Below, in pieces: positions 24,291 through 29,535 of a stretch of DNA of 29,535 nucleotides; positions within the stretch are counted from its first letter, which is position 1, and each line of letters starts with the position of its first letter. Position numbers and translations under genes: made by a program. Origin of the DNA: CAYHHI01 sp964356335 (GTDB taxonomy: Bacteria; Arandabacterota; Arandabacteria; Arandabacterales; Arandabacteraceae); the NCBI GenBank assembly GCA_964356335.1, contig CAYHHI010000043.1:1-29535 (forward strand), read 5' to 3'. The notes below the pieces were generated by a model. That model made no database searches, had not been told where the DNA came from, and worked only from the letters and a program-made list of their open reading frames with translations.

Positions 24291-25588
24291 GGATTTTCGT
24301 TGTGGGCTCGGGCGGAAGAGAACACGCCCTGGGCTGGAAACTTATTGAAGAAAACAAGAACCACGAGCTCTTCTTTCTGCCCGGAAACGGCGGCACATCC
24401 GATATCGGCAAGAATGTCGAAGTGGAGGCCACCGACCTTGACGGCATCTCAGACTTTGCCGCCAAGATGAAGCCGGACCTCATTGTCGTGGGTCCTGAGG
24501 ATGCTCTTGCGGTGGGGCTTGTGGATCGTCTCACCGAGCTGGGTCACGTGGTATTTGGTCCCACTGCTGCCTGCGCCAGGATCGAGAGCAGCAAGGTTTT
24601 TGCCAAAGAGCTGATGTCGAAGTACGACGTTCCGACAGCACCTTACAAGGTGTTCACGTCAAAGGCGCGCGCGCACGCCTTCATCGAGAAATCATCGAAG
24701 ACTCTGGTGGTCAAGGCGGATGGCCTTGCAAAGGGCAAGGGTGCGATCGTCACAAAAGAGAAGGCCGGGGCTCACGCTGCCGTAGATACGATGATGGAGG
24801 AGAAGGTCTTCGGCACAGCCGGCGAGGTTGTGGTGATCGAGGAAAGACTGGTCGGCGAGGAGGCTTCGGTCTTGGCCATCACGGACGGCCGCAGATTCGC
24901 TCTGCTTCCGCCATCGCAAGACCACAAGCCTGTTTTTGACCGCGACCGGGGTCCCAACACCGGTGGGATGGGTGCCTATTGTCCGGCTCCTCTGGTGGAT
25001 GAGGACACGCTTGGCCACATCGAAGAAGTTGTCTTGAAGCGGCTCTTGAAGGGGCTTGCCAAGGAGGGCCTCGATTACAGAGGTGTTCTCTATGCCGGGC
25101 TCATGCTCAATGAGGACGGCGTTTTCGTGGTCGAGTTCAACGCCCGGTTCGGCGATCCCGAGATCCAATCGATCCTACCCGCAATAGATGCCCCGATCGC
25201 GAGCCTTATGGTCGATGCCGCCAAGGGCAATCTCAAGAAGACCCAGCGCGTGAAACTGGCCAGGTGGGCTGTCTGCGTGGTCGCAGCATCGGGAGGATAT
25301 CCTGATTCGTACAAGACAGGGCATGAGATCACCGGGCTTGCGCAGGCAGCGGCACGCCGCGACGTGATTGTCTTTCATGCCGGGACCAAGAAGCTCCCCG
25401 ATGGAACGCTTGTGACATCGGGAGGAAGAGTGCTCGGGATAACGGGCACGGGCCGCACACTTCGGCAGGCCCGGCGTACAGCCTACGAAGCAAGCCGCGT
25501 CGTGAGATTCACAGACATGCACATGCGTACGGACATTGGACTCAAGGGCCTGAGGAGGCTACAGAGGACGGGGGTGATCCAGCCTTGA
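24287..25588 (+). CDS. purD: Phosphoribosylamine--glycine ligase
   Basis: This 433-residue ATP-grasp enzyme joins glycine to 5-phosphoribosylamine, the second step of purine synthesis. The N-terminal VVGSGGREHALGWKL, the early PGNGGT segment, VVGPEDALAVG, the VKADGLAKGKGA ATP-grasp loop, the PSQDHKPVFDRDRGPNTGGMGAY signature split across 211-233, and VEFNARFGDPE are all intact. Length matches the family. The region just before holds a GGAGAGGG ribosome site. The stop codon overlaps the purE start (TTGA), so the two purine genes are translated together. Confidence 0.96.
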   Translation: MRIFVVGSGGREHALGWKLIEENKNHELFFLPGNGGTSDIGKNVEVEATDLDGISDFAAKMKPDLIVVGPEDALAVGLVDRLTELGHVVFGPTAACARIESSKVFAKELMSKYDVPTAPYKVFTSKARAHAFIEKSSKTLVVKADGLAKGKGAIVTKEKAGAHAAVDTMMEEKVFGTAGEVVVIEERLVGEEASVLAITDGRRFALLPPSQDHKPVFDRDRGPNTGGMGAYCPAPLVDEDTLGHIEEVVLKRLLKGLAKEGLDYRGVLYAGLMLNEDGVFVVEFNARFGDPEIQSILPAIDAPIASLMVDAAKGNLKKTQRVKLARWAVCVVAASGGYPDSYKTGHEITGLAQAAARRDVIVFHAGTKKLPDGTLVTSGGRVLGITGTGRTLRQARRTAYEASRVVRFTDMHMRTDIGLKGLRRLQRTGVIQP

Positions 25589-26046
25589 AGCAACCCGAAG
25601 TTGCGGTGGTGATGGGCAGCGAATCCGACATGCCCATGATGGAGAGGGCTGCCAAGATGCTAGCCCATTTCGGCATAGCCTTTAAGATACATGTGCTATC
25701 GGCGCATCGAAGTCCTCAAAAGACGCGCGCTTTTGCGCGCACCGCGAGAAAGCGGGGCATCAAGGTCATCATTGCCGGCGCAGGTATGGCAGCGCATCTG
25801 CCGGGGGTAATCGCATCTGAAACCATCCTACCTGTGATCGGAGTTCCGCTTCCGAGATCGGCGCTAGGCGGGCTTGACTCGCTTCACTCGATTGTTCAGA
25901 TGCCTTCGGGGGTGCCGGTCGCCACGATGGCAATAGGCGAAGCCGGTGCGGCTAACGCAGCGATTATGGCAGCGGAGATCCTGGCTCTGGGGGATACGCG
26001 CCTCGCGAACAGGCTGACGTCATATAAACGTGCCCTTGCACGTTAA
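25585..26046 (+). CDS. purE: 5-(carboxyamino)imidazole ribonucleotide mutase (class I PurE)
   Basis: This 153-residue cytoplasmic enzyme moves the carboxyl group of N5-CAIR to make CAIR in purine synthesis. It shows VVMGSESDMP at the N-terminus, the VLSAHRSP segment carrying the catalytic His, and the C-terminal GGLDSLHSIVQMPSG plus VATMAIGEAGAANAA block typical of class I PurE. It starts at TTG, whose last bases form the purD stop codon. No purK is in the window. Confidence 0.94.
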   Translation: MKQPEVAVVMGSESDMPMMERAAKMLAHFGIAFKIHVLSAHRSPQKTRAFARTARKRGIKVIIAGAGMAAHLPGVIASETILPVIGVPLPRSALGGLDSLHSIVQMPSGVPVATMAIGEAGAANAAIMAAEILALGDTRLANRLTSYKRALAR

Positions 26047-26051
26047 GCGGA

Positions 26052-26081
26052 TTGCGATATGTGAGTGCACTTGTTTATATT
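26052..26081 (+). promoter_or_regulatory. Possible promoter for the tsaC-ptp-rpiB-deaminase set
   Basis: TTGCGA (26052-26057), 18 nt, then TATATT (26076-26081). The -10 is good and the -35 moderate. It lies in the largest gap of this gene group and would give a leader of about 60 nt. Confidence 0.4.
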
Positions 26082-26148
26082 CTCGCAGGGCCATCGGTGG
26101 CGCCCATCATGACGCGAACTCCAGTGGGGAGATCCTGAGGACTGATCT

Positions 26149-26790
26149 GTGAAAAGACCAAAGATGAAGGCAAAGGTCGTGAAGATCTCGCGCGACCTCC
26201 CGGAATGGGACATCATAAAGCTTGCTGCCGAAATGATTGCCCACGGGGGTATCGTGGCATTTCCCACGGACACAACCTACGGTTTTGGGGCGAACATATT
26301 CTGTGAGCCTGCGATCGAGCGTCTTAAGAAGATCAAAGCCCGGCGCTCGAATGAGCCCTTTGTGATCATTGCACCTGACACCGACTGGGTGGGTGAGCTT
26401 GCGGCCAATCTGACTGTAAGGCACAGGCAGCTAGTGGATGCCTACTGGCCCGGGCCTCTTACCATCGTGTTCGAAGCCTCGGCAGCAGTTCCGGAGTATC
26501 TGGTGGGGCGCGAGGGGACAATAGCCTTGAGGGTTCCGGGTGATACGCTGACCCAATCGATCCTCAGGGCGTGCGGCATGCCGCTTGCCGCGCCGAGTGC
26601 GAATCTCAAGGGAAGAGAGCCTGCCACCTGTGCCCGCGAGGTGGTTCGCGATTTCTGGGATAAGATCGATCTGGTTCTGGACGGTGGCTCGGTTGAAAGC
26701 ATGACGCCCTCCACCATTGTTGCGGTCAGGCGCCACGGGCTTGAGATTCTTCGCAGCGGCCGGCTGGTGATCGGAAGGGCAAGGGCTTGA
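26149..26790 (+). CDS. tsaC: L-threonylcarbamoyladenylate synthase (YrdC/TsaC type)
   Basis: This 213-residue protein makes threonylcarbamoyl-AMP, the donor for the t6A37 modification of ANN-decoding tRNAs. The YrdC fold is shown by GGIVAFPTDTTYGFGAN (RNA/ligand-binding loop), LKKIKARRSNEPFVII, the WPGPLTIV block, ALRVPGD and LAAPSANLKG. The extra C-terminal domain of Sua5 is absent, so it is the short TsaC form. The GTG start has GAGGA 8 nt upstream; ATG 26164 is an alternative. It overlaps the phosphatase gene by 4 nt. In Bacillus the same order (ywlC, ywlE, rpiB) occurs. Confidence 0.92.
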   Translation: MKRPKMKAKVVKISRDLPEWDIIKLAAEMIAHGGIVAFPTDTTYGFGANIFCEPAIERLKKIKARRSNEPFVIIAPDTDWVGELAANLTVRHRQLVDAYWPGPLTIVFEASAAVPEYLVGREGTIALRVPGDTLTQSILRACGMPLAAPSANLKGREPATCAREVVRDFWDKIDLVLDGGSVESMTPSTIVAVRRHGLEILRSGRLVIGRARA

Positions 26791-27275
26791 AAAGAACCTT
26801 CTCCATCCTCTTCGTCTGCACAGGCAACACCTGCCGGAGCCCGCTTGCTGAGACCGTAATGAAGGCCGAGCTCGCTCGGGAAGGCGCCACGAATATCATG
26901 GTATCCTCTGCCGGAACGGATGTGCGCACCGGGGATACCACCTCGAGAAACGCTCTGGCAGCGGCCAGGGTGATGGGCCTTCGCCTCCAGCGGCGAAAGG
27001 CGAGGCCGCTCACCCGCACACGGGTAGCCAGAGCCGATATCATCCTTGCGATGACCGCGTCCCAAAAGGGAAAAACGGTGGTGCGCTGGCCGGAAGTTGA
27101 GGGCAAGGTATTTGTGATCCCGGAGTTTTCAGGCTCCGGGCGAGAAGAGATTCGGGATCCTATGGGTGGACCTGAAAGGCTTTACATAGACTGTGTGCGT
27201 GCCCTCCAGGCTGAGATAAGAAAGATGATGCCGCGGCTTCGCCAAATCCTGAAGCAGAGGGGGAGTCGAGAATGA
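26787..27275 (+). CDS. Low-molecular-weight phosphatase, YwlE-like (possible protein-arginine phosphatase)
   Basis: This 162-residue LMW-PTP-fold enzyme has the P-loop CTGNTCRSP at residues 11-19 (nucleophile Cys11, Arg17) and the acid loop IRDPMGG near the C-terminus. Thr15 in the P-loop matches the Thr that in Bacillus YwlE confers phospho-arginine specificity; classical tyrosine phosphatases usually have Ile there (CLGNICRSP). This suggests phospho-arginine as substrate, but no McsB kinase is in the window. It starts at TTG overlapping the tsaC stop and overlaps rpiB by 4 nt. Confidence 0.88.
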   Translation: MKRTFSILFVCTGNTCRSPLAETVMKAELAREGATNIMVSSAGTDVRTGDTTSRNALAAARVMGLRLQRRKARPLTRTRVARADIILAMTASQKGKTVVRWPEVEGKVFVIPEFSGSGREEIRDPMGGPERLYIDCVRALQAEIRKMMPRLRQILKQRGSRE

Positions 27276-27721
27276 GAATAGGCGTAGGGAGCGACCATGC
27301 CGGGCTTGACCTCAAAGAGCGGATAAAACAACACCTTGAAGCCAGAGGAATCCGCGTCAAGGATTTCGGCACGATGACCAGGGAACCGGTAGATTATCCT
27401 GACTTCGCTTTTGCAGTGGCCGAAGCGGTCGCCTCCGGGGACTGCGATTACGGCGTCGTGGTCTGCTCGACCGGAATCGGGATGAGCATTGCTGCAAACA
27501 AGGTCAAAGGGATAAGGGCGGCTGTGGCATACAATGTTGATGTTGCAGTTCAGAGCAGAGCTCATGTCGCGGCGAACGTGCTTGTGCTTGGTCAGAAATT
27601 CACTGACCCGGAGACGGCCCTGGTGGCAGTTGACAGGTGGCTCGAGACACCTTTCGAGGGTGGAAGGCATGAAAGAAGGGTCAAGAAAATCGTCGACTTC
27701 GAGGCGAAAGCCGCAAGGTGA
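27272..27721 (+). CDS. rpiB: Ribose-5-phosphate isomerase B
   Basis: This 149-residue enzyme of the non-oxidative pentose-phosphate pathway interconverts ribose-5-P and ribulose-5-P, feeding nucleotide synthesis. The RpiB fold is shown by GVGSDHAGLDLK (phosphate/substrate binding), the active-site Cys65 in VVVCSTGIGMSIAANK (usually CGTGIG; here Ser replaces the first Gly) and SRAHVAANVLVLGQK. Length is normal. The ATG overlaps the previous stop (ATGA), and the gene overlaps the deaminase by 53 nt in another frame. Confidence 0.94.
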   Translation: MRIGVGSDHAGLDLKERIKQHLEARGIRVKDFGTMTREPVDYPDFAFAVAEAVASGDCDYGVVVCSTGIGMSIAANKVKGIRAAVAYNVDVAVQSRAHVAANVLVLGQKFTDPETALVAVDRWLETPFEGGRHERRVKKIVDFEAKAAR

Positions 27722-28160
27722 ACGCCCGAGCTGGGATGAATACTTCATCTCGATTGCAAGGCTGATCAGCGGCCGATCGACGTGCCTGAGAAGGCACGTC
27801 GGGGCAGTGGTCGTGAAGGACAAGCGCATTCTTGCCACCGGCTACAACGGTGCGCCGCAAGGGTTCAAGCATTGCGCCGACGTGGGCTGCATCAGGGAAA
27901 GGGAAGAGGTGCCAGCGGGTGAACGCCATGAATTGTGCAGGGGCATACATGCCGAGCAGAATGCAGTGGTCCAGGCGGCGGCCTTCGGCGTGAGCATCAG
28001 AGACTCCGCACTCTACTGCACTCACTTTCCTTGTGTACTGTGTACCAAGCTCCTTATCAATGCCGGCATCAAACGTCTGGTTGTGGCTGAGACTTATCCT
28101 GACAGGCTCTCGCAAGCCATGCTTAAGGAGGCCAGAGTCGATCTTTTGGTAGTGGGTTGA
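27669..28160 (+). CDS. Deoxycytidylate (dCMP) deaminase, ComEB type
   Basis: This 163-residue zinc enzyme converts dCMP to dUMP for dTTP synthesis. The zinc site is intact: His94-Ala-Glu96 in GIHAEQNAV and Cys122/Cys125 in FPCVLC. The GYNGAPQGFKHC segment is typical of dCMP deaminases. I chose ATG 27669, with GAGG 9 nt upstream, as the frame further upstream has no family resemblance. It overlaps the 3' end of rpiB by 53 nt, an unusually long overlap but one that leaves both proteins full length. Its place next to nrdR fits a role in deoxynucleotide supply. Confidence 0.9.
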   Translation: MKEGSRKSSTSRRKPQGERPSWDEYFISIARLISGRSTCLRRHVGAVVVKDKRILATGYNGAPQGFKHCADVGCIREREEVPAGERHELCRGIHAEQNAVVQAAAFGVSIRDSALYCTHFPCVLCTKLLINAGIKRLVVAETYPDRLSQAMLKEARVDLLVVG

Positions 28161-28252
28161 AGCAATTTCGAGAAAGATTAAGATAGATTCTGAGTGGCTG
28201 ACCCCCTTGACTGCAGTAAAGTTCACCCGCCCACAACCCCCCCAAAAAGGAC

Positions 28253-28279
28253 TTGACAACCCAATATATTGGGTATAGG
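28253..28279 (+). promoter_or_regulatory. Promoter of the nrdR-nrdD operon
   Basis: A perfect -35, TTGACA (28253-28258), is followed at a short 15-nt spacing by TATAGG (28274-28279), or at 17 nt by TAGGGT (28276-28281). The first NrdR box fills the spacer exactly. Confidence 0.6.
28259..28274. promoter_or_regulatory. NrdR box 1
   Basis: ACCCAATATATTGGGT is a perfect 16-bp palindrome with the AT-rich core of NrdR boxes. It fills the space between -35 and -10 of the nrdR promoter. Confidence 0.85.
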
Positions 28280-28291
28280 GTCTCGCCAGGC

Positions 28292-28303
28292 CCAATATAT
28301 TGG
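28292..28303. promoter_or_regulatory. NrdR box 2
   Basis: CCAATATATTGG, the same 12-bp core as box 1, with centres exactly 31 bp apart, the usual phasing of paired NrdR boxes. Its last bases overlap the GGAG ribosome site of nrdR. Confidence 0.85.
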
Positions 28304-28312
28304 AGTGCAAGC

Positions 28313-28789
28313 GTGAAATGTCCGGGTTGTGCGTTTGAAGAAGATAAGGTTATCGACTCAAGATCAACCAAGGAAGGTACTGTGACCCGGAGAAGGAGGG
28401 AGTGCCTCAAGTGCGGACATAGATATACCACCTATGAGTACATCGAACCGGCCCAGCTGGTGGTTATCAAGAAGGATGGGAGAAGAGAGGACTTTGAGCG
28501 AAGGAAGGTGCTCGAGGGGATCTTGAAAGCCTGCGAGAAGCGGCCGATTGCGAGGCAGAAGGTCGAAGAGGTGACCGATGTCATCGTCTCCGAGCTTCAG
28601 AGCGAATTCAGGACCGAGATACCTTCGAGCGAGATTGGCGAGCGAGTGATGAAGCACATCAAGGAGCTTGATGAGGTTGCCTATGTCAGGTTTGCTTCAG
28701 TCTACAGACACTTCGAAGACATAACCGAATTCATGCAGGAATTGAGAACTCTAATCAGGGAAGCGAAAGCAGACAAACAAGCGAAGTGA
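28313..28789 (+). CDS. nrdR: Transcriptional repressor NrdR
   Basis: This 158-residue protein has an N-terminal zinc ribbon (MKCPGCAF, then CLKCGHRYTTYE, with four Cys) and an ATP-cone (VVIKKDGRREDFERRKV...) that senses dATP/ATP and controls repression of ribonucleotide reductase genes. The GTG start at 28313 is set by GGAG 7 nt upstream and by the conserved KCPGC beginning. Its own promoter carries two NrdR boxes, so it is probably autoregulated, and nrdD follows 19 nt downstream. Confidence 0.96.
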   Translation: MKCPGCAFEEDKVIDSRSTKEGTVTRRRRECLKCGHRYTTYEYIEPAQLVVIKKDGRREDFERRKVLEGILKACEKRPIARQKVEEVTDVIVSELQSEFRTEIPSSEIGERVMKHIKELDEVAYVRFASVYRHFEDITEFMQELRTLIREAKADKQAK

Positions 28790-28808
28790 GTGACACGGAG
28801 GTTCATCG

Positions 28809-29535
28809 ATGGATCCAACGAAGCCAGTGGTGGCCGAGGAGGCAGCGGACAAGTTCATCTATGCCGATGAAGAAATCTCAAGTCTCCACAAGAAATTGGC
28901 TTCGCAGCTTTTTCATCTTGTCAAGAAGCGGGACGGTCAGATTCTCAGGTTCGAAAGAGAGAAAATCGTTAACGCTATCTTCAAAGCTGCCCAGTCCGTT
29001 GGAGGCACGGACAGGAACATAGCCGAGAGGCTCGCCGATGAGGTGATCCTCTATCTTTTTGCCTCGCGCGGTTCGAAGCTTCCTGGAGTCGAGGAGATCC
29101 AGGATGCCATAGAGAAGGTTCTGATCGAACGCGGACACGCCAAGACCGCAAAGGCTTTCATCCTCTATCGGTACGAGCGGGCAAAGCGGCGCGGCGAGGG
29201 CAAGGCCAGGCCTGAAGTGGATGCCGAGAAGAAGGATAGAGCCCTCGAGACTGATCCCACCGAGATCGCCCTCTTTGTGCGGACCTCAGACGATGACATG
29301 GCTCACTGGGACAAGCAGAGGATCGTGAATGCGATGGTGAGGGAGGCGGGCGTGCCCGATGGCACGGCGCGCACCATAAGCGATGAGGTTGAAGAGATCG
29401 TCGTCGGCTCGAAGGTCACGGTGATAACAGCCTCTCTCCTGAGAGAGCTGGTCAACGCCAAGCTGATAGAACACGGCCTTGAGGACGCACGAAAGCGGCA
29501 TGCGCGCCTTGGAGTTCCCCTCTACGATGCTGAGA
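28809..29535 (+). CDS. nrdD: Anaerobic (class III) ribonucleoside-triphosphate reductase, N-terminal part
   Basis: The frame runs off the right edge, so only the first 242 residues are seen. It contains two ATP-cones: one at about residues 37-125 (VKKRDGQILRFEREKIVNAI... to ILYRYERAKRR) and one at about 155-240 (ALFVRTSDDDMAHWDKQRIV... to RKRHARLGVPLYDAE). The tail resembles the start of NrdD proteins from anaerobes, where a doubled ATP-cone precedes the catalytic glycyl-radical domain; that domain and its radical Gly are outside the window, so a class II reductase is not fully excluded. ATG 28809 is set by GGAGG 7 nt upstream. Placement behind nrdR, with NrdR boxes, fits RNR regulation. Confidence 0.82.
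   Translation, partial: MDPTKPVVAEEAADKFIYADEEISSLHKKLASQLFHLVKKRDGQILRFEREKIVNAIFKAAQSVGGTDRNIAERLADEVILYLFASRGSKLPGVEEIQDAIEKVLIERGHAKTAKAFILYRYERAKRRGEGKARPEVDAEKKDRALETDPTEIALFVRTSDDDMAHWDKQRIVNAMVREAGVPDGTARTISDEVEEIVVGSKVTVITASLLRELVNAKLIEHGLEDARKRHARLGVPLYDAE

Overview
This is bacterial chromosomal DNA, moderately GC-rich and tightly packed, with no rRNA, tRNA, CRISPR array or insertion sequence that I can see. The cell has a Gram-negative-type envelope: a BamA-like outer-membrane barrel, a PorV/PorQ-type barrel, an NlpC/P60 lipoprotein and an O-antigen-type flippase. Secreted proteins end in FlgD/type-A sorting-like C-terminal domains, and one carries a gingipain-type (C25) domain. 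Together these suggest an uncultured member of the FCB superphylum or a neighbouring candidate phylum (Eisenbacteria, WOR-3, TA06 or KSB1 type). That placement is an inference from gene content; I cannot name the species.

Layout. (1) Positions 1-6481, plus strand: the end of an outer-membrane barrel gene, then pcrA, gatC, gatA and gatB, with gaps of 0-3 bp or short overlaps, probably one transcript. (2) 6478-12508, minus strand: a giant secreted C25-like multidomain protein and two small tandem secreted paralogues. The upstream paralogue has a near-consensus promoter with an embedded inverted repeat. (3) 12674-16238, plus strand: a PorV/PorQ-like barrel and a 759-residue four-repeat secreted protein. 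The latter is driven by a perfect TTGACA-17-TATAAT promoter and closed by a strong intrinsic terminator. (4) 16374-18421: an MntP-type manganese exporter whose only well-placed start codon is ACG, convergent with a polysaccharide flippase. (5) 18738-22184: promoter, structured leader, a 103-residue secreted small protein, then a large TPR + sigma-54 AAA+ activator. This is the best candidate for an undescribed system. (6) 22261-24169: a LarA-family (nickel-pincer) enzyme and an NlpC/P60 lipoprotein. (7) 24195-28160: purD-purE, then a threonylcarbamoyl-AMP synthase, a YwlE-like phosphatase, rpiB and a dCMP deaminase, mostly joined by overlapping stop/start codons. (8) 28253-end: an NrdR-box promoter, nrdR and the start of an anaerobic ribonucleotide reductase gene.

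How the genes work together. The gatCAB set makes Gln-tRNA(Gln) and/or Asn-tRNA(Asn). purD/purE, the dCMP deaminase, nrdR and nrdD form a nucleotide-supply neighbourhood under NrdR control. The C25-like protein, the repeat protein and the PorV-like barrel are consistent with a type-IX-like surface-export theme, but no secretion-machine core gene is in view. The small secreted protein and the TPR activator may be a signal-and-receptor pair, a hypothesis resting on gene order and domain content.
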